A DNA stretch of 64,000 nt, taken from contig NZ_CP019936.1 in the NCBI RefSeq assembly GCF_002009425.1, positions 1,535,001 to 1,599,000 on the forward strand, read 5' to 3'. Position numbers and translations under genes: made by a program. This document shows positions 8,964 to 20,100 of the stretch, piece after piece. Each line of letters opens with the position of its first letter. The first letter of the stretch is position 1. The notes under the pieces are model-generated. The model had not been told where the DNA came from. It did not search any database and saw only the letters and a list, made by a program, of their open reading frames with translations. This DNA comes from Thiosocius teredinicola (GTDB lineage Bacteria > Pseudomonadota > Gammaproteobacteria > Chromatiales > Chromatiaceae).

Positions 8964-11069
8964 TTAGATGGGTTGCTCGACCAGGCGCAAGCCGTTGGTG
9001 CCATCGTCGGTGCACAGCTCGAGAAAGTTTTCGCTCGACCTTTCGAGGATCGCCGATGCCGGCATCGGGCGACCCAGCAGATAACCTTGCAGGATATCGC
9101 AGCCCAGTGATTTCAATGCCTCGCCCTGCCTGGACGACTCGACACCTTCGGCAACGACCCGGCAATCGAAGGCATGTGCCATCTCGATAATGGTGCCCAG
9201 CAGCATGGTGTCTTTGCGGTGCTGCAGCATGTCGGCGACGAACACCCGGTCGATCTTCACGCAGTCGATCGGCAGTTTCTTCAGTGAGGCGAGGGATGAA
9301 TAACCGGTGCCGAAGTCGTCGATGGCGATGCGCACGCCGATCGAACGAATGCGCTCCAGCGTCGAGCAGACCGCAGTGCCGGTCTGCAGTACGCTCTCGG
9401 TCACCTCGAGTTCGAGCATTTCGGGTGGCAGGCCGGTTTCCTTCAGCACCTGGCGCACCGTGTCGTAGAAGGCGCAGTTCTCCAGTTGCCGCGGTGAGAT
9501 GTTGACTGCGACCGGCAGCGAGACATTGCTGTCGCGCCGCCATTGGGCCGCCTGGCGGCAGGCGGTGCGCAATACCCACTCGCCGATCTGATCGATCAGG
9601 CCGACGCGTTCTGCGACGCTGATGAACTGATCCGGCGGTACCATGCCGCGCACCGGGTGCAGCCAGCGAACCAGGGCTTCGGCGCCGCACAGGCGGCCGC
9701 TGGCGGTATCGATCTGCGGCTGGTACAGCAGCACCAGTTCTTCGCTGTCGATTGCGCGCGCCAGGTCGCGTTCTATCTGGCGGCGTTGGTCGTTTTCGGT
9801 CGTCAGGCGAAGCTCGTATCGCTGAACCCGGTGCTTGCCGCCTCGCTTGGCCGCACGCATGGCCGTTTCGGCAGCCTTGAGCAGCGTTACCGCGTCTTCA
9901 CCGTCTTCGGGGTACATGGCGATGCCGATGCCGGCGGTGATGCGTACGCGTTTGCTGCCGAAGCGCGCCGGTTCGGCGAGCACTTCCAGGCAGCGCCGGG
10001 TCAGCAGGTCGATGTCTTCCTGGCTCTCGACGCCGCCGATCAGCAGCGCAAACTCATCGCTGCTCAGGCGGGCCGCAAAGTCACTGCCGCGCAAGGTCGA
10101 CGTCAGGCGGGCCGCGACGCTCTTGAGCACCATGTCGCCGATGTCATGGCCCATGGAATCGTTGATGTCTTTGAAACCGTCGAGGTCGAGGTGTACCAGC
10201 GCGAACCGGCAGTTGGCCCGGCTGCAGCGTTCGACCATCTTGGGCAGGCGCTCGGTGAAATGCGTACGGCTGCCCAGCCCGGTCAATTGATCGTAGAACG
10301 CGAGTTGATGGGTATGGTCGACCAGCGATTCGAGCTGGTTTTGATGATCTTCGAGCGCGTCGCGTTGCTGCTGGATCTCCTGCAGCGCCGATTCAAGGCG
10401 TGATTGGGTAGCCAGCGACGCAATGTACTGCCGCACGATGCGCTGCCCCTGGACGACCGCGAACCAGGCGAATGACAACTGCATCGCCAACAATACCCAG
10501 CCGGCCTGCAGACCCATCACCGCGGCGGCGCCGGTGAGCACGATGATCGGCAACCACAGCAGCACGATGAAGCGCTGCCATAGGTTGCGTTCGACGGTAT
10601 AGGTGCTGAAGCCGCCGGCGGTGACGCCGAGCGTTGTCATCAGCGCCAGTTGGGTCGTCCAGGCAACCCCGTCGAGAAACACCATCATGCCGACCATGAT
10701 TCCCCAGGTGGTTGCCGTGATGTAGACCGTGGTCAGGTAGCGCGTGACCCAGGTGCGTTGCCCATCGTCGTCTGCCTGCATCAGGCGGTTGCCGACGTAC
10801 ATGCGGTAGGCCGCCAACACGGCAAGGCCGAGAAACAGCGCCGCGACGACCGGCCAGTGGGTGATGAATCCGGGGCTGATGAACAGAAACAGCAGCATCA
10901 CCGCCGGCATGAACAGCGGCAGGACGCCGGTACGCTCGGCCAGGTGGCGCACCGCCAGGGCGCGAACATCTGCCACGGCATCGTTGTTGAATCCTGTCTC
11001 GAGCCAGCGTTCAGCGGCCGCGCAAGCGGATTGCATGTCGATGTTTTGTTGCAGGTTGCGCGCGTTCAT
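8964..11069 (-). CDS. Membrane GGDEF (degenerate) - EAL cyclic-di-GMP protein
   Basis: About 701 residues. The N-terminal half carries several hydrophobic segments (about 45-215), then a coiled-coil linker, a GGDEF domain (about 260-420) and an EAL domain (about 435-690). The GGDEF signature is replaced by SSDEF (in RLSSDEFALLI), so diguanylate cyclase activity is probably lost. The EAL domain keeps EAL in GAEALVRW, EVTES, the DDFGTGYSS loop, VKIDR and AEGVES, so phosphodiesterase activity is expected. ATG 11069 is chosen; the frame extends to a TTG at 11084. It is followed on the same strand by the chemoreceptor at 7139 after about 150 bases. Likely role: lowering c-di-GMP in response to a membrane signal. 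Confidence 0.92.
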   Translation of the reverse strand: MNARNLQQNIDMQSACAAAERWLETGFNNDAVADVRALAVRHLAERTGVLPLFMPAVMLLFLFISPGFITHWPVVAALFLGLAVLAAYRMYVGNRLMQADDDGQRTWVTRYLTTVYITATTWGIMVGMMVFLDGVAWTTQLALMTTLGVTAGGFSTYTVERNLWQRFIVLLWLPIIVLTGAAAVMGLQAGWVLLAMQLSFAWFAVVQGQRIVRQYIASLATQSRLESALQEIQQQRDALEDHQNQLESLVDHTHQLAFYDQLTGLGSRTHFTERLPKMVERCSRANCRFALVHLDLDGFKDINDSMGHDIGDMVLKSVAARLTSTLRGSDFAARLSSDEFALLIGGVESQEDIDLLTRRCLEVLAEPARFGSKRVRITAGIGIAMYPEDGEDAVTLLKAAETAMRAAKRGGKHRVQRYELRLTTENDQRRQIERDLARAIDSEELVLLYQPQIDTASGRLCGAEALVRWLHPVRGMVPPDQFISVAERVGLIDQIGEWVLRTACRQAAQWRRDSNVSLPVAVNISPRQLENCAFYDTVRQVLKETGLPPEMLELEVTESVLQTGTAVCSTLERIRSIGVRIAIDDFGTGYSSLASLKKLPIDCVKIDRVFVADMLQHRKDTMLLGTIIEMAHAFDCRVVAEGVESSRQGEALKSLGCDILQGYLLGRPMPASAILERSSENFLELCTDDGTNGLRLVEQPI

Positions 11070-11249
11070 TGTTGTGCTGCCCAAAAGTAGGTGCTTGTTG
11101 TTGCTGGCCCGTTATCTAACGATGTCGGTCTCTACCCGTATTGTTCGGCGAATGTTGTCGCATCCGCATCGGGAAACCCCTGAATGCGTAGGTATAATTT
11201 CCTTATTCATCCAACGCCGCTGCCCCCGCGCCTTGCCGCCCTAAACGAC

Positions 11250-11280
11250 GGGGCGCCGATACCTCGCGGTACGGCGCCCC
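11250..11280 (-). terminator. Strong hairpin downstream of the TolB-like gene
   Basis: A stem of GGGGCGCCG/CGGCGCCCC (9 bp) is extended by TACC/GGTA around a TCGC loop with one bulged A. It lies just beyond the stop of the minus-strand gene ending at 11308. The following tract on that strand is only mildly T-rich (GTCGTTTAG), so termination strength is uncertain. Confidence 0.5.
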
Positions 11281-11307
11281 TGGCGATCCGCAACTGCGCT
11301 TGAAGCG

Positions 11308-12126
11308 TCAGGACGATAAGACGTTGGTCTCACCCGGGCGGCGGGTGGCGGTACCGCGCCACTCGATGCGGCCGGCCGCTTCGGCCAGTCGCTTGGCGAT
11401 CCATGACTGAACATCCAGGCCGTTCTGGTGGCCCAGGTGGCAGTCGAAGTTGTCCATCCAGATGACGACGCCAGAGTCGGCTTCGGTCAGCTGTGCCTGA
11501 ACACGTACGCGCTGGTCGCTCCAGCGGACGCTGCCGGTCAGCACCAGTTGCACACCCATCGACATGCGGATGTGTTCGATGTCATCCGCCGGTTCGACAG
11601 GCGGAAAAGCCCCTTCGGGCGCCACCAGGTGAAAATTGGTGTCGAGCGCCAGCGATCTGCGTATCTCGGTAACCAGGCCTTCGCAGAAATACAGGTCTGC
11701 GGGTTGTTCGCTGAGGCATGAGAATGATCCGACCATCAGCTTCGGGCCGGTCAGTGACAATGGGCTGCCCGACGGAGGGCCGGATATCTCCTCACGCCGC
11801 TCGATCCCGATCAGCAGGCTGTCGGTCGGCAGGCTGAGGCGAATCGGGTCGCGCCATCCTTCGGTGACATAGTAGTTTTCGAGTCTGCGGCGCAGCTCGT
11901 CCATGTTGACCGGTTTGATGCCGGCGTCGCTGTCATCGGTAGACGCGCCGCATAGACGGGCGAGATCGTCGGCGCGTGCTTCAAACGCCTTGACGCGACC
12001 TGCCAGGGTCTCGGTGACGAGGTGGCGTAGACACGCCGCCATCCGGAACGCATTGCGGAATCCGCTGCTGTTGAGAACGCGATCGAGTTGTGCGAGGACA
12101 TCCGTTTCGAATTGTGTGCTGCTCAT
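11308..12126 (-). CDS. TolB-like / adenylate-cyclase-associated N-terminal type protein
   Basis: About 272 residues. ATG 12126 is chosen (MSSTQFETDVL...); the frame remains open to 12366, but that extension has non-coding character. The N-terminal part (about 1-100) resembles a module seen in front of TolB-like proteins associated with adenylate cyclases, with RRRLENYYVTEG...DPIRLSLPTDSLLIG. The second half (about 110-260) resembles the TolB/FlgO-type alpha-beta domain (YFCEGLVTEIRRSLA, VQLVLTGSVRWSDQRVRVQAQLTEADSGVVIW). Normally such domains are fused to cyclase or TPR modules; here they stand alone, with no signal peptide. Probably a cytoplasmic regulatory or scaffold protein. Function inferred only from domain resemblance. 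Confidence 0.65.
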   Translation of the reverse strand: MSSTQFETDVLAQLDRVLNSSGFRNAFRMAACLRHLVTETLAGRVKAFEARADDLARLCGASTDDSDAGIKPVNMDELRRRLENYYVTEGWRDPIRLSLPTDSLLIGIERREEISGPPSGSPLSLTGPKLMVGSFSCLSEQPADLYFCEGLVTEIRRSLALDTNFHLVAPEGAFPPVEPADDIEHIRMSMGVQLVLTGSVRWSDQRVRVQAQLTEADSGVVIWMDNFDCHLGHQNGLDVQSWIAKRLAEAAGRIEWRGTATRRPGETNVLSS

Positions 12127-12385
12127 GGTAACGATCCCGCTGTTGAGTGGCCGGCAAAAAAAGGGACGGTCCGACGCTGATCCACAGCGGTCTGGTGCTC
12201 GCTCTTCACACATCCCGCGCGCCAGGACCGTCCACCCAAGGAGAGACTGCCAACCCTTCCTGCTCTCAAGTTTCGGCCCTGGGGGCGTCCAGACGTATCG
12301 GAAATTCCCCGATCCGGGGCTTCGCAAACCCTTATTCGGGCGAGCTGCTGCGGCCATCATGGCCAAAAAGGGAACAAAACGATTA

Positions 12386-12409
12386 ATTCAGCGCCTAAAC
12401 CCGCTGAAT
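12386..12409 (-). terminator. Intrinsic terminator after the LuxR-type regulator
   Basis: An inverted repeat ATTCAGCG/CGCTGAAT with an 8-base loop lies 17 bases beyond the stop of the minus-strand regulator (12426). Reading on that strand, it is followed by a T-rich tract (TAATCGTTTTG, then CCCTTTTT), as expected for factor-independent termination. The remaining bases 12127-12385 hold no recognisable gene. Confidence 0.6.
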
Positions 12410-12425
12410 CGGCAAAGGCACACCG

Positions 12426-13076
12426 TCAATCGTCGAGCGGCGTGATGCCTTGGCGGATGGCGTATTTGGTCAGTTCAGCGATGCTGTGCAGGTCGAGCTT
12501 GTCCATGATCTTCTTGCGATGGGTCTCGACCGTCTTGGTGCTGATGAACAGCCGCTCGGCAACCACCTGGGTCGAGTTGCCTTCGGCGATGAGTTGCAGG
12601 ATCTCTTTCTCACGCGCGGTCAGCGGCGAGTCGCTGTTTTCATCGACGGCTTGCCCCTGGGCGATGTCAGACAGCAGGCTGCCGGACGCCTCCGGGCTGA
12701 CGTACACCCGGTTCGAGCCAACCGCCCGCAACGCGGTGATCAGTTCGTCGAAGGCGTTCTCTTTGAGCAGGTAGCCGGATGCGCCGGCCTCGAGCATGCG
12801 TTTGACGTAGCGACTGTCGGAATGCATCGACAATCCGAGCACCTTGATGCCCGGCATCATTGCCACCAGCTGGCGAGTTGCCTCGATGCCGTTCAGCTCC
12901 GACATGGCGACATCCATCAGCACGATGTCGGGTGTCAACTTCTTCGCCAGCTTGAGCGCATCGCGGCCGTTGTCCGCTTCGCCGATAACCTCGAACTCAG
13001 CCGCATCATCGAGCAGGCTGCGCAGTCCTTCACGCAGGATCTTGTGATCATCCACAATCAGAACTCGGGTCAACAT
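12426..13076 (-). CDS. NarL/FixJ-family response regulator
   Basis: 216 residues. The receiver (about 1-120) has VDDH, phospho-acceptor Asp in IVLMDVAMSELNG, Ser/Thr in GLSMHS and Lys in LLKENAFDEL. The LuxR-type HTH (about 145-210) has LTAREKEILQLIAEGNSTQVVAERLFISTKTVETHRKKIMDKL. Its ATG overlaps the TGA of the upstream receiver-kinase by one base (TGATG), so it is the cognate output regulator of that kinase. It is the last gene of the three-gene relay starting at 21446. Target promoters unknown. Confidence 0.95.
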   Translation of the reverse strand: MLTRVLIVDDHKILREGLRSLLDDAAEFEVIGEADNGRDALKLAKKLTPDIVLMDVAMSELNGIEATRQLVAMMPGIKVLGLSMHSDSRYVKRMLEAGASGYLLKENAFDELITALRAVGSNRVYVSPEASGSLLSDIAQGQAVDENSDSPLTAREKEILQLIAEGNSTQVVAERLFISTKTVETHRKKIMDKLDLHSIAELTKYAIRQGITPLDD

Positions 13077-14173
13077 CAGCCACTTTGCTCCGTATCTTCT
13101 ACCGGAATACTTAGCGTCACGACGGCACCGCCTTTGGATTGCACTGCCAAGGTTCCGCCGAGCATGGACAAGCGTTCGCGTACACTGAACAGGCCGAAGC
13201 CGCCGCTCTTGCTCTGCTCAAACATGTGTTCCGCATCGAAACCCGCGCCGTCGTCGCTGACCGCTACTACGAGTTCAGCCGGTTCCGAGCGCAATTCTAC
13301 CTGAGCATGTCGGGCGCCTGCATGCTTGACGATATTGATCATGAGTTCACGAATGGCCTGAAACAGAAACACGTTGATGTCTTCGCTCAAGCCGGCATCG
13401 CCACCGTCCGTTTTCACCTCACAGACGATGCCTTGCGGTTTCATCACCGATTCTGCGAGCCATTCGAGCGCCGGTGCCAGCCCGAGTTCGTACAGAATTG
13501 GCGGGCTCAATTGAATCAACAGCGTGCGCATTTCGCCGACAGCGGTATCGATGGTCTGGTTCAGGTCATCGAATGCGCGGTGTTGCGCCGGATCGGTCGC
13601 CGCGCGCAGGCGACCCAACTGGATCTTGCTCAACGTCAGGCGTTGAATCGGCCCGTCATGCAGTTCTTGAGCAAGTCTTCTGCGCTCGCGTTCTTCGGTC
13701 ACCGCCATGTCGGCGCTCATCCGTCGCAGCTTCTGGGTGCGTTCGCGAACGCGCTGTTCGAGACGCTCGTTCTGATCCGTCAGTTCTTTGCGCGCCTGGC
13801 GCAGGGCCAGGTGCGTGCGGATGCGGGCGCGCACCGTCGCCGCGCTGATCGGCTTGGTGATGTAGTCGACGGCACCCAGGTTGAGACCGTGCGCCTCCGC
13901 ATCGACATCGTCCTTGGCGGTGAGAAAGACGACCGGAATATCGCGCGTGGCGGCATCGAGTTTCAGACGCCGGCAGGTTTCATAACCATCGATACCGGGC
14001 ATTGCGACGTCGAGCAGTATCAGATCGGGGAGGGGGCCGCTGGCCACGCGCTGCAGTGCCTCTTCGCCGGTCTTGGAGACGATGACCCGATAATCGGTTT
14101 GCAGAATGCTGACCAGAATATCGAGATAGCTCCGCTCGTCATCGACGATCAGGATCGAATGTTTTTGCGGCAT
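13076..14173 (-). CDS. Receiver - NarX/DegS-type histidine kinase
   Basis: About 365 residues from ATG 14173 (MPQKHSILIVDDERS); longer starts would run into the giant kinase gene. An N-terminal receiver (VDDE, Asp in LILLDVAMPGIDG, Lys in YITKPIS) is followed by a coiled coil. A HisKA_3 dimerisation box follows with the phospho-acceptor His in AQELHDGPIQRL, then HATPase (ELMINIVKHAGARH, DDGAGFD, GGFGLFSVRERL). A receiver fused in front of a DegS-like kinase lets the upstream hybrid kinase modulate its activity. It sits 13 bases after the giant kinase stop and is one-base-overlapped with the LuxR regulator. Confidence 0.93.
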   Translation of the reverse strand: MPQKHSILIVDDERSYLDILVSILQTDYRVIVSKTGEEALQRVASGPLPDLILLDVAMPGIDGYETCRRLKLDAATRDIPVVFLTAKDDVDAEAHGLNLGAVDYITKPISAATVRARIRTHLALRQARKELTDQNERLEQRVRERTQKLRRMSADMAVTEERERRRLAQELHDGPIQRLTLSKIQLGRLRAATDPAQHRAFDDLNQTIDTAVGEMRTLLIQLSPPILYELGLAPALEWLAESVMKPQGIVCEVKTDGGDAGLSEDINVFLFQAIRELMINIVKHAGARHAQVELRSEPAELVVAVSDDGAGFDAEHMFEQSKSGGFGLFSVRERLSMLGGTLAVQSKGGAVVTLSIPVEDTEQSG

Positions 14174-14186
14174 GGCGTTGATGTGA

Positions 14187-17100
14187 TTATCCGTCCGCGT
14201 TGTGCAGTGATGGTAAGCCCAGGGAGCGGGCCAGCTCTTCGAGGGCCTGCTTCGCTTCGAGGAAATCATAACCCTCAATCAGATCGGCCAGTTCGGCATC
14301 CGCACCGCGTGCGCTCTCAGGCAGAGCCTGATGGATACGCTGCAGGCAGGCGAGCGCTTCGGCATCGCCGGCATCGAGCAATTCGGCAAGCTGCACGAAC
14401 AAGGCGTGCAGTTGTTCTTCATTCAGCACCTTGCCCGGCGCCGAGCGTGGCGTCGATGGCGCCGGTTCGTGTTGCGCAAGGTAATCGTGGATGGCGACGA
14501 AGGTATTGGAGGCCGCTTGTTCGAAATCGGCGAAGGCCTCTACGTGCTCGGTATTCGGCTGATTCTTGATCAGGTGCTCCAGGCGACTGGTGGCACCAAA
14601 CAGCCAACGTGCACCGACGTTACCGGCGACCCCTTTGAGGTTGTGCAGCAGGCGCTGTGCTTCATCTTCTTTGCCGCCGGTGAGCAGCCGCGGAAGACGG
14701 GTGGCACAGTCGCGATAGCGGTGTCTGAAATCATTGAGCAGCTTTTGATAGAGCGCTTGGTTGCCGTCCACGCGGCGGATACCTTCTTCGGCATCGAGTA
14801 CCGACGGGCGGCGCACCTTGGCGGCACGATCCCGCGTCGTTCGGCTGTTGCGCGGCGAGTCTTCGAGGTAGTGCTTTAAGACCTGGTACCAGCGCGCGGG
14901 ATCGATCGGCTTGGTCAGGTGGTCGTTCATGCCGACGGCAAGGCAGCGATCGCGATCGCTGGTCAAGGCATGTGCCGTCATGGCGATGATCGGCGTGTCG
15001 GTGATCTGCATGTCCTGGCGGATGCGGCGCGTGGTCTCCAGGCCATCCAGCACCGGCATCTGAATATCCATCAGCACCAGGTCGAAGTCGCTGACGGCAA
15101 TCTGTGACAACGCCTCTTCGCCGTTCTTGGCGACGCTGACATGCAGGCCGAAGGACTGCAGGATCTCGCGCGCGATCTGCTGGTTGATGGGGTTGTCTTC
15201 CACCAGCAGGATGTCGCCGGCCAGGGGTTCGAGGCGTATCGCCCGCAGGCCACCGGACTCCTGGTCGGCGAGGCTCGGCAGTTGCCCGGTCTGCTCGAGC
15301 AGGGTGCGCGCCAGGGGAAGCGCGCGTACCGGCTTGGCGACGACCGCGATACGCGAGCGGTCGAATTCGAGCTGCATCAAGGCTTCACGTCCCGTCGTTG
15401 TCGTCAGGATCACGACCGGCGTGTCGTCGAGGCCGAACTCGTCGCTGATCTCGCGCAAGGCGTCGAACGGATCGCCGTGATCCATGTCGCCGCTGAGCAG
15501 CAGGATGTCGACCTGTGCGGTTTGCTGCTCCTGCATGCACTGGTGCAGCTGTCCGATCAACTCGGCCGGCGAGCTGAACGCACAGACTTCGGCCCCCATG
15601 TTCTGCAGCATGCGGCTCAAGGCATCGCGTGTTGCCGTGTGGTCTTCCAACAGCACGGCCTTGACTGAAGCCTGCGGCGTTTCGACGTCGTCGCCGGTCA
15701 GCGGTTTGAGCGGCAGTTCGAATGCAAAGACGCTGCCCTGGCCGGGCTGGGAGCTCGCACTGATACTGCCGCCCATCAGTTCGACCAGTTGTTTCGAGAT
15801 CGCCAGACCAAGACCGGAACCGCCATAACGGCGCGTCACGGAGGCGTCGGCCTGGGTAAAGCTCTCGAACAACTGTTCGAGCCGTTCCGGCGCGATCCCG
15901 ATCCCGGTATCGCGCACCGCGAAGCGCACGACCTCTTTTCCCTTGTCGTTCTTCGCACTGTCTATTGTCAGCAGGATCTCGCCTTGATCGGTGAACTTGA
16001 TCGCGTTGTTGACGAGGTTGCTCAACACCTGGCCGACACGTAATGAATCGCCGACGAACTGGTCGGGCAACTCGGCGGCGACGTCGTAGATCAGCACCAG
16101 GTTCTTTTCTTCGGCACGCAGGGCCACGACGTCGGACAGGCTCTGTAGCACTTGGTCCAGCGAGAACGGCGCCTGTTCCCATGCGATCTTGCCCGCTTCG
16201 ATGCGCGAGAAGTCGAGAATGTCGTTGACCAGGCCGAGCAGGGCATGCGACGAGCTTTGGATCTTGTCGATGTAATCGGCCTGTTTCACATCGAGCTCTG
16301 TCTTCGACAGCAAGTGGCTGAGGCCGGTGATGGCATTCAGCGGTGTCCTGATCTCGTGGCTCATGTTGGCGAGAAACTCGCTCTTGAACCGGTTGGCCTC
16401 TTCGGCCATATCACGTGCCTCGGCGAGCTCGCGCTCCATGCGGAAGCGGTCGGTCATATCCAGCTGGCAGGCGAGGATGGCGGGCTGACCGCTGAACTCG
16501 ATCGGGATCGACGAGATCAGGGAATCGACCAGGCTGCCGTCGGAGCGTTTGAACACCACCGGCATGCTCTCGACGAATCCCTGCAGTTCCAAGGTCTGCA
16601 GCACCTTGTTGCGGTCTTCGGCGTGCGCATAGAACGTCTTGACGTTGCGCCCGACCAGATCGGGGAAACCGGAGTCGGCCGATGCACGTGCGTTGGCCAG
16701 CATGATCTCGCCGTCGAGGCGCGTCAGGATGATGGTCAACGGTATGGTATTGAGTATCTGTTTGAACTGCGCCTCGCTCTTGCGCAAGGCGGCCTCGGCC
16801 TTGACCCGGTCGGTGATGTTCAGGCTGGTTGCCAACACCGCAGGGTGGCCGTCGTACTCGACGTGCAGGGCGGAAACCATCGCATGGATCTTGTTGCCGC
16901 GATAGGTGCGGAACTCGACTTCCATGTCGCGCACATTCTCGCCGCGCGTGAGCGCCTTCAGCAGCAGCTTGCGCGTGCGTTTGTCGGCATAGTAGTCGAC
17001 AACGTTGCGGTTGACGGCGGCGTTGTCGACACCTTCCGGCAGTTCGAACATCGTACTGGTGTGGGGGTTGGCATACAGCACCCGGCCATCGAGTGCGGTG

Positions 17101-20100
17101 ATACCGACGGCAACCGGCATCGTGTCCAGAATGGAACGCAGTTGCTTTTCCTTGCGTTCGAGTATGGCCTGCGCGTCTTTGCGGTCGGAGATGTCGGTCA
17201 TGACATCGCCGATGTACTGCGGCCTGCCTTCCTGGTCGCGGATCAGGAAGAAGCTCTCCAGTGTCGGGAAGCTGCTGCCGTCCTGGCGCATGGCGAGCAG
17301 TTCACCGCGCCAGGTGCCGTGCGCCATCAGCGCCGGCAAGATCTCGTCATCGAACCGCTTGACGACTTCGGCCGGATAGAAGCGTTTGAAGCTCATTCCG
17401 TACGCGTCGTCGTCCGAGCGCACGCCCAGCATCCTGCGCAACGCCGGGTTCATATAGGCGACCCGGGTATCCATGCCGGACATGCCGAGTCCCTCGGTGG
17501 CGTTTTCTGCGAAGTGGTTGAAGATATGCAGTTGGTCTTCGGTCTCGCGGCGTTCGGTAATGTCCTCGTTGGTGCTGATGAGGTGCGTGATATTGCCGTC
17601 GTTGTCGCGGATCGCGCCGGCACTCACCGCGGCCCAGAAGATGCTGCCGTCTTTGCGCCGGTGCGGCAGATCGCCATGCCAGGTGCCGCCGGTGCGCACC
17701 GCACGCCGCATCTCGACCAGCCGCCGCCGGTCGCTGCTGTCCGACAGCAGCATGCGTGCGCTCTTGCCGATCACTTCGTCGGGTTGGTAGCCGGTCATCG
17801 GCACCAGGCGCTCGTTGACGTAGTCGACAGTGCCGTCGATATCGGTGATGACCACCAGAATCGGTATTTGTTCGAGTGCCAGGTAGAGACGGTGTAGTTC
17901 GACCTGCTTGGCGGCGAGCGCCAGTTCGACGCGTTTGCGCTCGGTGATGTCGAGCGCGGTCACGATGAGGCGATGTACGCGGTTGTCACCGTCGCGCAGC
18001 GGCGACAGGTTTGCCAGCCACCAGGTGTCGCCGAGGTGGGGCAGGGTCAACATCCCTTCGTGAACGATCGAGCGGCCTTCTTCGATGGCATGGCGATACA
18101 TGCGAACCAGCGGTTCGACGAGAAACGGCGGCAGGGCCTCATCCGGCGTGCGGCCGATCATCTCGCTGACCGGCTTGTTGGTGATCTTCTCGCAGTACGG
18201 ATTGCCGGCGGAGTAGGTGAGTGTGCCGTCGATGCCGACGTCGACCGCGTACACGGCGGCGTCGATGCCGGCAAAGATACTGCGCAGGAAATCCTCGCTG
18301 GCGGCGCGTGCCGATTCGGCTTCGCGCAGATTGGTGATGTCGCGCAGCACGCCGGCGCGGCGAACCGGTTGGCCATCCGACCAGGCGACGACACTACCGC
18401 GTGACTGGACATCGGCATAGCCGCCCGATTTGCGCCGCACGCGATATTCGAGTGATAGCGGTTTGTCGGCATTTTGCCGCTGGTGCGAGTGCTGGCCGAC
18501 GCGCTCGTCATACAGCTTGCGATCCTCTGGATGAATCAACGACACCCAGGCGGCATGGTTCGTGGGTACTTCGTCTTCGTCGTAACCGAGATGCAGGAAC
18601 AGTCCCGGGCTGAAGAAGCGGTCACCGCTGATCAGGTCCCAGTCCCAGATGGTTTCGGACACGCTGCGGATCGCCAATTCGTAGCGTTCCTCGGCTCGAC
18701 GCAGGCGTCGCCGTTCACGTTGCAGGCTCAATGTCCATGCGGCGAGAATCAGCAAACCGATCATGGCGAATGTGGCGAGCCGCAGCAGGTGTTCCTGCCC
18801 GCCATTGTCTGAATAGGTATCGCGCAACCAGCGTGCCGTCACCTCGTAGCGTTTGGCGGGCGGAATTGCATCCACCGCCTTGCTCATGATGCTCAGCAAC
18901 TCGGGTTGCCCGTTGAGCACGCCGAAGCCGAGTTTCATCGTCAACGGCAGTTGTCCGATGATATGCAGCTTGGTGAAGCCGCCCAGCCGCAGGTGGTAGT
19001 CGCTGAGCATCGGCGTCGACACAAACGCGTCGTAGTCGCCGCGGTTCACCGCGGCCAACGCGGCCTGCACGTTTTCAACGAAGTAAAACTCGATGTTGGG
19101 GTAGGCGCGGCGCACGGCATCGACGTAGCCATAGCGATCGATCATGACGATGCGCAGGTCGGCGATCTCGTTGAGGTCTGAAACGAAGGCCTGTCGCTCG
19201 CGGGTCATGGTCACAGCCAATGGCACTTCGAGATACGAGGGCGTGAACTGGTGCGTTGCGGCCAGCTCGGCGGTCTGCGGCACATCCGAGATCACGTCCA
19301 CTTCACCGGTGCGCGCCATCTCCAATGCGTTGCCCCAGGTGCCGCTTGGAATGCGTTCGAAATGCAGGCCGCTGCTGGTTTCGATCAACTTGAGGACTTC
19401 AGCGACAACCCCGATGTACTCCCCCTCTTTGGTGAAGGCCTCGAACGGCAGCCAGTTGGGATCGCCGGTGAAACGCACCAAGGGGTGGTCGCTTATCCAG
19501 CGTTGTTCGTCCGGGGTCAGCGTCAGTTGCGGCTGGTCGTCGGCGAGCGTGGATCGGTGGGTAAGCCAGCGTTGTTGAAGCGTGGCGAACTGTTGCGGGG
19601 TGATACTGTCCAGCGCCTTCTGCAGGGCACTTGCCAGCAGTGGGTAGTGCTTGGAGACACCCATCCGCAACTCGGTGTTGCGCAGCGGCACCTCCTTGGC
19701 GACGAGTTGCAGGCCCTTGATGTTTTCGCGATCGATCAGAAACGCAGCGATATCCACGCTGCCGACGAACGCATCCGCTTTCCCCTGGGCGACCATCTGC
19801 AGTGCGTCCAGCGGGTCGTTGCCGTACAACATCTCCAGGTTCGGGTAACGGTAGCGTAACAACTCGGCATCGGCGAAACCTTGTGGGATCACGATGCGGC
19901 GGCCGCGCAGTTTGCTCAGATCATCGAGGTGCGCGTCGCTTTCGCGCACCACGATGCCGACCGGTGCGGCCGCGTACGGTGCGGTGAACAGGTAACGGTC
20001 GAGTCGCTGTGGGGTTTGCGCCATTGCCGTGGCCGCATACAGATCGCCTTCGCGGATGGCGTTCAATGTCGCCGGCCAGCTCTGTGAGTTGTCGACGACG

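Noticed and set aside
13139-14569. 476-codon plus-strand frame opposite the receiver-kinase
   Set aside because: No recognisable domain and spans two real minus-strand genes.
16152-17897. 581-codon plus-strand frame inside the giant kinase gene
   Set aside because: Shadow frame; the minus-strand product has continuous PAS and kinase domains through the whole region.
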